From the NCBI GenBank assembly GCA_039680175.1, contig JBDKTO010000111.1, positions 1-54,302 of the forward strand: DNA of 54,302 nucleotides, written 5' to 3'. How positions within the stretch are numbered: the stretch's first letter is position 1; every line of letters starts with the position of its first letter. The position numbers and the translations under genes are program-made. Below the pieces are notes generated by a model. The model saw nothing but the letters and a program-made list of their open reading frames with translations, was not told the origin of the DNA and did not search any database. Positions 47,245-54,302 of this stretch are shown here, one piece after another. Source of the stretch: Veillonellales bacterium (lineage in GTDB: Bacteria > Bacillota > Negativicutes > JAAYSF01).

Positions 47245-47883
47245 TTATACTAACCGGATAAATCCCAGCAAAATAAGAAGAATGCCGGGCAAATAAGGGA
47301 CCCGCCGCTTGACCGCTGCCGGGAAAAAATGGCTGGAGGCGTAAAAGCCGCCGGCAATAAAAATAATTTGCACAAGTCCCATCAATAGCGGCGTATAAAC
47401 AGGCAGTTGTTCCATTAATGCGGCCGCAAAAACAGCCACCATATTGTCTATGCCCAGCGCCAGTCCCAGAAAAACAGCTTCCAGGGGACTAATTCTTTGG
47501 GATTGATCCACATCCGCCGATTCCGGCCGGGACATAATGTTGATCACAATGCGGCCAACATGAAACGTCAGCTTCCGGGCCGTAACTTCGCCTTCCGCCT
47601 TGTAACAGCCAACCCCTTTTGTCACATATTCCTGAAATAAGCTGAACAAACCAATGGCCATTAATAGAAGCGCCCCGGCGTCAATCGCCAGCCTGGAGTC
47701 GACAAACTGTCCCAAAACATAAGCAGCCGTCATGGCGGTCCCCGTACAAATAACGGTGACCATCCCTACTGTGCTTAAGGAACAAAGCGGCATACGGATA
47801 TTCCGCAGCCCATATGCCGCACCGGCAACGAAGCCGTCAATACTGACTGCGAACCCCAGCAGCAGTACATAAAACAAATTCAT
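47245..47883 (-). CDS. ytaF: sporulation membrane protein YtaF (MntP-related)
   Basis: 212 residues with six hydrophobic segments in two related halves. GFAVSIDGFVAGAAYGLRNI and LGLALGIDNMVAVFAA carry the paired aspartates shared by the YtaF and MntP cation-exporter families. YtaF is known mainly from spore formers and its exact function is unclear. The gene is divergent from gyrA. Confidence 0.88.
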   Translation of the reverse strand: MNLFYVLLLGFAVSIDGFVAGAAYGLRNIRMPLCSLSTVGMVTVICTGTAMTAAYVLGQFVDSRLAIDAGALLLMAIGLFSLFQEYVTKGVGCYKAEGEVTARKLTFHVGRIVINIMSRPESADVDQSQRISPLEAVFLGLALGIDNMVAVFAAALMEQLPVYTPLLMGLVQIIFIAGGFYASSHFFPAAVKRRVPYLPGILLILLGFIRLV

Positions 47884-48032
47884 TTCCTGTCAGCCCCCTG
47901 CACACAACCTTTCTTCGCTTTCACGTTACTATATGGCACTGAACACGAATTGGTTACCCTGAACCGGCGTCCCCGGCAGTGACTGGCAAAATGTTTCTTC
48001 TAAAGAAACTCAAGGAAAAATGCAGGATTTTT

Positions 48033-48063
48033 TTGTACCAACAGGGAAATTATATGATATAAT
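48033..48063 (+). promoter_or_regulatory. probable promoter of gyrA
   Basis: TTGTAC (48033-48038) and TATAAT (48058-48063) are 19 bases apart, about 70 bases before the gyrA start. Confidence 0.5.
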
Positions 48064-48131
48064 TGGAAGTTAGCAATTTGATTTCCACTAAACAACAAAC
48101 TTAGCTATAAGTCAGCTTTTGAGGTGAGAAT

Positions 48132-50567
48132 GTGGATTTTGGTTTAGGCAAGGTAGTACCGGTAAAAATTGAAGAAGAAATGAAGAACTCCTATATCGAT
48201 TATGCCATGAGCGTTATCGTCATGCGAGCCCTGCCGGATGTGCGGGACGGTTTGAAACCGGTTCACCGGCGCATCCTGTATGCAATGCATGAAGCAGGCA
48301 TGACCCCGACGAAGCCGTATAAAAAATCGGCCCGTATCGTCGGTGAAGTTTTAGGTAAATACCACCCCCACGGCGACAGTTCGGTTTATGACGCCACTGT
48401 CCGAATGGCTCAGGATTTTTCCACCCGCTATCTGCTGGTAGACGGTCACGGCAACTTCGGTTCGGTTGATGGCGATTCCGCGGCAGCCATGCGATATACA
48501 GAAGTCCGTATGTCCCGAATTGCGGAAACCATGCTGTCCGATATTGAAAAAGACACAGTGGATTTCGCTCCCAACTATGATGAATCCCTAAAAGAACCGA
48601 CCGTACTGCCGGCTAAGATTCCCAATCTGCTGGTTAACGGTTCCGCCGGTATCGCTGTGGGTATGGCCACTAATATTCCGCCCCACAACTTATGCGAAGT
48701 CGTGGACGGACTAATTCTCATGATTGATAATCCGGAAGTAACGATCAAAGAACTGATGATGGCCATCAAGGGGCCTGATTTCCCCACCGGCGGTCTGATT
48801 TTAGGCCGTGAAGGCATCCACCAGGCTTATACCACCGGACGGGGCGTTGTCAAAATGCGCGCCCAGGCCCGAATTGAAAAAATGGCCAACGGCAAGCACC
48901 GCATTTTAGTCACGGAAATCCCTTATCAGGTCAATAAAGCCCGGCTGATTGAAAAAACTGCCGAACTGGTTCGGGAAAAAGCCATCGACGGCATTACCGA
49001 CTTGCGGGATGAAAGCGACCGCAATGGCATGCGCATTGTCATCGAACTGCGGCGGGATGTGAATCCTGACGTAGTCCTCAATCAGTTGTACAAGCATACC
49101 CAGCTCCAGGAGACCTTCGGCATTATCATGCTGGCCCTGGTGAACGGCCGTCCCCGGGTGCTGAACCTGCATGAAGTGCTCTATTATTACCTGGAACATC
49201 AAAAAGATGTGATTATCCGCCGGACTCAGTTTGAACTGGCCAAAGCCAAAGCCAGAGCCCATATCTTAGAGGGCTTGAAAATTGCTTTGGATCATCTGGA
49301 CGCTGTCATTACGACGATTCGCCAATCTAAAACCGTGGATATCGCCCGCACCGCTTTAATGGACGGATTCAACCTCAGTGAAAAACAAGCCCAGGCCATC
49401 CTGGACCTGCGTCTGCAGCGTTTAACCGGCCTGGAGCGGGAAAAAATCGAGAATGAATACAAGGACGTACTGGAAACCATTGAATGGCTGGAATCCGTAC
49501 TGGCAGATGAACATAAAGTACTGAACCTGATTAAAGAAGAACTGCTGGAAGTAAAAAAACGCTTTGGCGACCCACGCCGCACCGTTATTACCAGTGACGT
49601 GTCCAAACTGGAAATCGAAGATTTGATTGCCGAAGAAGATATTGCCATTACCCTGACCCATGGCGGCTATATCAAACGCTTGCCGGTAGACACCTACCGT
49701 AACCAGCGCCGGGGCGGCCGGGGCGTCTCCGGGATGGGCACTAAAGAAGAAGACTTTGTCGAACACCTTTTTATAACCACTACCCATCATAACATTCTGT
49801 TCTTTACCAGCCGGGGCCGGGTATTCCGCCTGAAAGGCTACGAAATTCCCGAAGCCAGCCGCACTTCCAAAGGTACTTCCATCGTCAATATTCTGGCCCT
49901 GGAGAACAAAGAAAAAGTAACGGCCGTCATTCCGGTAAAAGAATTCTCCGGCAGCCGCTATTTATTTATGGCAACTCAAAAAGGTATTGTCAAGAAAAGC
50001 GACCTGCTTGATTTTGACACTGTCCGTAAAGGCGGCCTAATCGCCATTAATCTGGATGACGATGATGAGCTCATCGACGTAAAGTTAACCAACGGCGAAC
50101 AGCATATTATCATCGGCACTAAGGACGGGCTGGCCATTTCCTTCCCGGAAACCGATGTCCGGAATATGGGCCGGACGGCTCATGGCGTTCGCGGCATCCG
50201 GCTGCATAAAGACGACCGGGTCGTCGGTATGGATACGATCAAGAAAGACGGCGAAGTACTGACCGTTACCGCCGAAGGATACGGCAAACGCACTCCGGTA
50301 GTAGAATACCGGAATCAGGCCCGAGGCGGCAAGGGCATTATCAATACGAAAGTAACTGAAAAAACCGGTGAAGTCGTTGGCATCAAAGTGGTGCGAACCG
50401 GTCAGGAACTGATGCTGATTACCATTGACGGCATCGTGATCCGGATTGATATCAATGAAATCTCAGTAATCAGCCGCAATACTCAGGGAGTCAAGCTGAT
50501 GAAAACCGGCGAAAATGATAAAGTCGTTGCCCTGGCCTCAGTAGAAAAGAAATCCGACACGGATTGA
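48132..50567 (+). CDS. gyrA: DNA gyrase subunit A
   Basis: 811 residues. The catalytic tyrosine is Tyr122 in [11 protein letters not shown]. The quinolone region reads [11 protein letters not shown], keeping Ser83 and Asp87 in E. coli numbering (the sensitive state), with Ser at 84 where E. coli has Ala. The GyrA-box QRRGGRG lies in the first blade of the C-terminal beta-pinwheel and separates it from ParC. It introduces negative supercoils together with GyrB, which is not encoded nearby here. The start is a GTG with GAGGTGAGAAT upstream. Confidence 0.95.
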   Translation: MDFGLGKVVPVKIEEEMKNSYIDYAMSVIVMRALPDVRDGLKPVHRRILYAMHEAGMTPTKPYKKSARIVGEVLGKYHPHGDSSVYDATVRMAQDFSTRYLLVDGHGNFGSVDGDSAAAMRYTEVRMSRIAETMLSDIEKDTVDFAPNYDESLKEPTVLPAKIPNLLVNGSAGIAVGMATNIPPHNLCEVVDGLILMIDNPEVTIKELMMAIKGPDFPTGGLILGREGIHQAYTTGRGVVKMRAQARIEKMANGKHRILVTEIPYQVNKARLIEKTAELVREKAIDGITDLRDESDRNGMRIVIELRRDVNPDVVLNQLYKHTQLQETFGIIMLALVNGRPRVLNLHEVLYYYLEHQKDVIIRRTQFELAKAKARAHILEGLKIALDHLDAVITTIRQSKTVDIARTALMDGFNLSEKQAQAILDLRLQRLTGLEREKIENEYKDVLETIEWLESVLADEHKVLNLIKEELLEVKKRFGDPRRTVITSDVSKLEIEDLIAEEDIAITLTHGGYIKRLPVDTYRNQRRGGRGVSGMGTKEEDFVEHLFITTTHHNILFFTSRGRVFRLKGYEIPEASRTSKGTSIVNILALENKEKVTAVIPVKEFSGSRYLFMATQKGIVKKSDLLDFDTVRKGGLIAINLDDDDELIDVKLTNGEQHIIIGTKDGLAISFPETDVRNMGRTAHGVRGIRLHKDDRVVGMDTIKKDGEVLTVTAEGYGKRTPVVEYRNQARGGKGIINTKVTEKTGEVVGIKVVRTGQELMLITIDGIVIRIDINEISVISRNTQGVKLMKTGENDKVVALASVEKKSDTD

Positions 50568-50611
50568 CGGAGAAGCGGATGCGCCTGGCACGAGAACTGT
50601 CGATCACGCAG

Positions 50612-50648
50612 AAAAGCTGTAAATGAAGTCATTCATTTACAGCTTTTT
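50612..50648 (+). terminator. terminator after gyrA
   Basis: AAAAGCTGTAAATGA and TCATTTACAGCTTTT are perfect 15-bp arms around AGTCAT, followed by T residues. An in-frame ATG inside this stem is not a real gene start. Confidence 0.92.
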
Positions 50649-50679
50649 ACTCAAAAAATCATTTAGCAAGGAGATTCTT

Positions 50680-52380
50680 ATGGAAACATACCAGCAGCTC
50701 ATTCAGTCTTTTCACGACTATTTTACCCAGGACGCCAACGATTGCATCCGTCTGGGCGTAACCAGGCATCTGGATGACTTACCCGACCCGTCCTTGGCGG
50801 CTATCAGCCGCCGGGTTACCAACGGCGGCCGGCTCCTGTCCGGCTTTCAGAACTTCTCCCGGGATCATTTATCCTTTGACCGGCAATTGGATTTGGATCT
50901 GGGAATTTTGGCTTTGAAATCTGAACTTTTCCGCCTTACTTATCGCTTTAACGGCAAAACCCAGTTGGAACAAATGCCCACCGCCGGCGACGATATCAGC
51001 AATGGCTTGTTCTACCTGTTTATTAACGATCCCCGGCCGGCACAAAGTCGCTTAGATAACATTACCGCCCGGCTGGAAAAAGTTCCTGCTTTTTTGGCTG
51101 CCTTGCTGGGCCGTCTGGATACGCCGGTACAGCGCTGGGTGGATATGGACGTGGCAAAGACAGCCGAACTGCCGGCTTTTTTTGCCAGCTTATGTACCTG
51201 GGCAAAGCGAGAACAGTACCCCGGGATAGTCCGGCTAAAAAGCGCCCGAAAAAAAGCCGAAACCGCCTTGGCTGATTATACCGCCAAACTGCAAACTATG
51301 ACGACTACGGTTCAGTTCTCCATCGGGCCGGATCAGGCCGCCCGCCTCATCGCTCTAAAGGGCATCGATTTATCTCTGGACGAGCTGCACCGATTGGCAA
51401 AAAATTTTCTTGCTGCCACCACCCGGGAAATTGAAACTCTCCGCCGCAAACTGGCCGCTAAGTATAATCTGCCGGATACTATTACGGTGGAAGAACTCCA
51501 GGCTTTTTTAAATCACAAATACCGGTTTATCCTAAAAAACGGCTCCCTGGACAGCCTGCTGCCCCGCTACCAGCAGGAACGGAACAAAATACAATCCTTT
51601 ATTGAAAAACAAAACCTATTTCCCCTTTTCTCCGAACAGGATATGCTCATTCTGCGAACACCGGCTTTCATGACACCATCCATTCCTTCCGGAGCCATGG
51701 TTTCGCCGCCCCCCTTTCGGCCAGGCGTCAAAACCAGCCTGATATATCTGACTCTCAGCGAAGAACTGCTGGATGATCATACAGAACTGGCCATCCCTTG
51801 TATGATGATCCATGAAGGCATTCCCGGCCACCACCTGCAGCTTGCCACTGCCTGCAGCCATCCTTCCGTCATCCGCCGGCACTTTGATGCCCAGGAGCAT
51901 TCGGAAGGCTGGACAACCATGCTGGAAGATTATATGCTGGATAGGGGGTATATGGGCGATTTGACCGACGAAGCCCGTTTTACCGGCAAGCGGGATATCA
52001 GCCGTATTGGCGCCCGGACAGCAATCGACCTTTATTTTATGACCGGCGACAAACATTATTTGGATGTGGACATCCCCGTTGATTTTTCCTCCAACGACCC
52101 CTTCGTCAATGCCGGCCGGCTGTTGCAAGCAGTCACCGGCTTCACCCCCGGCCGCACCCAGGCCGAGCTGAACTGGTACTCCCAGGAACGAGGGTATCCC
52201 CTTTGTTACCTTGTCGGCAACCATCTGGTATGGCAATTAAAAAAAGAGCTGACAGCAGCCCAGGCCGGTAGACTGTCCTCGCTGGAAACAGACCGGCTGT
52301 TCCATAAAGTTTATCTGGAATCAGGCAATATGCCGCTTAGCTTCCTGCGCAAATTATTTCAAAACAAAAATCTGCTGTAA
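50680..52380 (+). CDS. DUF885 family protein (predicted zinc-dependent peptidase-like)
   Basis: 566 residues, mostly alpha-helical. The conserved family motif MIHEGIPGHHLQLA supplies HExxxH-like metal ligands, followed by HSEGWTTMLEDYM, whose glutamate is the likely third ligand. ARTAIDLYFMTG and the C-terminal YLVGNHLVWQLKKEL are also typical. The family is described as distantly related to gluzincin peptidases, but its activity is unproven. No signal peptide was seen. ATG 50680 follows AAGGAGATTCTT; an earlier ATG lies in the gyrA terminator. Confidence 0.88.
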   Translation: METYQQLIQSFHDYFTQDANDCIRLGVTRHLDDLPDPSLAAISRRVTNGGRLLSGFQNFSRDHLSFDRQLDLDLGILALKSELFRLTYRFNGKTQLEQMPTAGDDISNGLFYLFINDPRPAQSRLDNITARLEKVPAFLAALLGRLDTPVQRWVDMDVAKTAELPAFFASLCTWAKREQYPGIVRLKSARKKAETALADYTAKLQTMTTTVQFSIGPDQAARLIALKGIDLSLDELHRLAKNFLAATTREIETLRRKLAAKYNLPDTITVEELQAFLNHKYRFILKNGSLDSLLPRYQQERNKIQSFIEKQNLFPLFSEQDMLILRTPAFMTPSIPSGAMVSPPPFRPGVKTSLIYLTLSEELLDDHTELAIPCMMIHEGIPGHHLQLATACSHPSVIRRHFDAQEHSEGWTTMLEDYMLDRGYMGDLTDEARFTGKRDISRIGARTAIDLYFMTGDKHYLDVDIPVDFSSNDPFVNAGRLLQAVTGFTPGRTQAELNWYSQERGYPLCYLVGNHLVWQLKKELTAAQAGRLSSLETDRLFHKVYLESGNMPLSFLRKLFQNKNLL

Positions 52381-52397
52381 TAACTCCGAGGTGACTC

Positions 52398-53459
52398 ATG
52401 TTTTATACATTATTGGAAACAATTCTTGTCGCTGTTGCCGGCGGTTTTGCCTTTTGTCTGCTGAACACTCCGATTCCTTGGACACTGGGCCCTCTGGTTA
52501 CAGTCGTCCTTTGGATGTCGTTGATGAAACGGCCGATCTATTGGCCGGTACTATACCGCAATACCGGTCTCATCGTTTTAGGCTGCATGATGGGTGCTTC
52601 CTTTACCATGGAAACCTGCCTGTCTATCGGTCGTCAATTGCCCTCCATGCTGTTTGCAACCATCGCCACCATTCTGTTCACCATGGTAACTGGCTACATC
52701 ACTTACCGACGCACCGACATCAGCTTAGCCAGCAGTTTGCTGGGAAGTACCCCCGGCGGACTCATGCAGATGGTGCTTCTAAGTGAAGAAATTGCCGATA
52801 CCGATGCAACCATTGTAACCTTCATGCAGACCATCCGTTTGTTGTCAGTCGTATTTATTGTTCCTTTTTTGGCCATTCACGGTCTGGCCGGCGGCAATAG
52901 CGCAGCAGCCCCGGCAGTTGGTACCGCCGCTGTCCACAGCTCCCTGTTATTTATTCCTGTTACCATTATCAGCGCCCTGGTCGCCGCCCGGATTCATTTT
53001 CCGACACCTTATCTGGTAGGGCCGGTACTGGGTACCGCTGCCCTGGTCTTGTCCGGCATGGAGCCGCCTGATATTCCCCCCCTATTGATCACGATCGCCC
53101 AAATTGCCGTCGGAACCTATATGGGCTCCACCATTCAGCCCACCAGCCTGGCGAATTGGAAACAGCTGCTGTTCTACGCTCTGGCCGGCGGCATCAGCGT
53201 AGTTTTCTTCTCCTTAGCCATCGGCTGGCTGCTGACTTCCTGGCACAACATTCCCCTGATTACTTCCTTTCTCAGCACCGCCCCGGGCGGTATGGCTGAA
53301 ATGGGGATTACCGCAAACTTCGTCCATGCCGATATTTCCACAATTACCGCTTACCAACTGTTCCGGCTGTTGTTCATCCTTTTTCTCCTGCCCCCGTTTC
53401 TTAAATGGTATTTAGCACACCGCGAGAAAATAGCAGCTGCCCGCGAAAGGACGTATTGA
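52398..53459 (+). CDS. AbrB-family membrane protein (duplicated, PF05145 type)
   Basis: 353 residues with about ten transmembrane helices in two similar halves. PIPWTLGPLV in the first half is matched by PTPYLVGPVLG in the second, and GSTPGGLMQMVLL by STAPGGMAEMGI. This internal duplication is the family signature. Members are loosely annotated as AbrB-type regulators or ammonia-monooxygenase-like proteins, but are better seen as uncharacterised transporters. The gene begins 17 bases after the DUF885 gene and is likely cotranscribed. Confidence 0.87.
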   Translation: MFYTLLETILVAVAGGFAFCLLNTPIPWTLGPLVTVVLWMSLMKRPIYWPVLYRNTGLIVLGCMMGASFTMETCLSIGRQLPSMLFATIATILFTMVTGYITYRRTDISLASSLLGSTPGGLMQMVLLSEEIADTDATIVTFMQTIRLLSVVFIVPFLAIHGLAGGNSAAAPAVGTAAVHSSLLFIPVTIISALVAARIHFPTPYLVGPVLGTAALVLSGMEPPDIPPLLITIAQIAVGTYMGSTIQPTSLANWKQLLFYALAGGISVVFFSLAIGWLLTSWHNIPLITSFLSTAPGGMAEMGITANFVHADISTITAYQLFRLLFILFLLPPFLKWYLAHREKIAAARERTY

Positions 53460-53589
53460 AATTACTGCTATTTTAAAATACCAGCCTTTCGTTACTGTTA
53501 GATAATGGTTCTGCTGAGGGACAAGCACAAAGCCTACGATTCATAGATTACAGTCTCAGCTAAAATAAACACGCTCTGAGAGTTCCCGG

Positions 53590-54302
53590 CTAAAAAGAAT
53601 GGGTGAAAGTTGCTTCAAACTTTGTGTTATCCTGTCCGCCGCTAATCGTCTTTTGCTGCTTATACGTCAGCTCGACTCCATCGGCATCACTGAATTGATG
53701 GGTCACCCCATAATAGACACCTCGGTTATCATTGTCAAAATCACTTTGCTGCCCCATATCCCCGTTGGTCTCTACCCGGAATCCGGTAATATACAAAGCC
53801 GTTTTCGCATCACAATTATAGTTCCAGGTGGCTGCATAGGCTTTATTTTCATTTGAACTGTTTGATTTTGCATATTCGGCCGTCAGACTATGCTTGCCGA
53901 AACTGCGGGTTCCATCGACCGCCCAGTGATTGGTATTTTCGCCGCCGTCATAATGATAACGGCCCAGGGTAAGGCCGAAATTGAAATCATCTCTGGGGCT
54001 GTAGCCGGTCCGAATGGCGTATATTCTATTGTTATCGGGACCCGCATTATCCTCCTGGGCAAGCAGCGCCGAAATATCCATCGCGCCAATCTTGCCGGAA
54101 GCGGAAATCCCATCCACAAAATAATGCTTGCCAACATTGGAGTCCGACCGGCTGTATAAAAGTGCGGTAGTCCCAACCGTCGCATCCTGACGGCCGATTT
54201 TATAAACCATATGGTCCCGCGTGTACGTCAGCCCGAATTGATCCAGGCCAATGACTGATTTTTTACCATCACGATAGGCAGCCGTGTTATAATCGGCCAG
54301 TT
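53590..54302 (-). CDS. outer-membrane beta-barrel porin, C-terminal part (cut by window edge)
   Basis: About 236 residues of alternating polar and hydrophobic strands joined by short turns; the frame is open to the end of the window. The chain ends in TFTHSF, a terminal phenylalanine typical of BAM-inserted barrels. GRYHYDGGENTNHWAVDG and similar strands resemble the S-layer-homology porins of Negativicutes, whose SLH domain would lie upstream outside the window. This supports a diderm envelope. Confidence 0.85.
   Translation of the reverse strand, partial: LADYNTAAYRDGKKSVIGLDQFGLTYTRDHMVYKIGRQDATVGTTALLYSRSDSNVGKHYFVDGISASGKIGAMDISALLAQEDNAGPDNNRIYAIRTGYSPRDDFNFGLTLGRYHYDGGENTNHWAVDGTRSFGKHSLTAEYAKSNSSNENKAYAATWNYNCDAKTALYITGFRVETNGDMGQQSDFDNDNRGVYYGVTHQFSDADGVELTYKQQKTISGGQDNTKFEATFTHSF

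Noticed and set aside
50623-50679. Earlier ATG for the DUF885 gene
   Set aside because: It sits inside the gyrA terminator stem; ATG 50680 has AAGGAG at good spacing.

Overview
The window looks like a chromosomal segment from an anaerobic, spore-forming, diderm Firmicute of the Negativicutes, probably Sporomusaceae. This is inferred from gene content, not from a marker gene. The supporting genes are a clostridial-type nitrogenase operon with nifI1/nifI2 between nifH and nifD, pyruvate:ferredoxin oxidoreductase, butyrate kinase, BioW-type biotin synthesis and sporulation-associated genes (PrkA, YhbH and SpoVR homologues, YtaF). A beta-barrel porin and a periplasmic adaptor imply an outer membrane. 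No rRNA, tRNA, insertion sequence or CRISPR array was seen.

Left edge (1-3930, minus strand): the 5' part of an enamidase-like amidohydrolase, a NiaP-like MFS transporter and a sigma-54 activator with a duplicated N-terminal sensor module. Two almost identical -24/-12 promoters precede the transporter and the activator. Together they suggest a nicotinate or related N-heterocycle uptake and breakdown unit.

Molybdenum block (4092-7940): a HTH/periplasmic-binding-domain regulator diverges from modABC across a 10-bp-periodic direct-repeat array. ModC lacks its usual TOBE domain. A separate Mop molbindin gene converges on it.

Nitrogenase block (8102-20090, minus strand): nifH-nifI1-nifI2-nifD-nifK-nifE-nifN-nifB(NifX fusion)-[2Fe-2S] ferredoxin-anfO-like-split homocitrate synthase (two genes). 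The genes are tightly packed and often overlap, so one operon is likely. It is preceded by a 690-bp leader with strong hairpins. Molybdate uptake next door supplies FeMo-cofactor synthesis. NifJ further on (27665) could supply reduced ferredoxin.

20489-24545 (minus strand): TetR regulator, lipoprotein adaptor and two paralogous ABC-2 permeases with no ATPase. 24676-27357: release factor 3, a heptamer repeat and an alpha/beta hydrolase. 27665-35877 (plus strand): nifJ, then a BirA-type operator and a biotin operon headed by an uncharacterised membrane protein (bioW, bioF, bioD, bioA; bioB absent). 35989-38528: L,D-transpeptidase, cyclophilin and a TauE/SafE exporter. 38984-43400: the PrkA-YhbH-SpoVR operon. 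43537-46013: a sensor kinase with a decayed kinase fragment fused just upstream. 46072-47883: butyrate kinase and YtaF. 48132-53459: gyrA, a DUF885 protein and an AbrB-family membrane protein. The window ends in the 3' part of a porin gene.

Items that stand out are the duplicated sensor with matched sigma-54 promoters, the AnfO homologue inside a molybdenum nif operon, the split homocitrate synthase, the nif leader, the ATPase-less exporter operon, the heptamer arrays at three gene ends and the kinase pseudogene.
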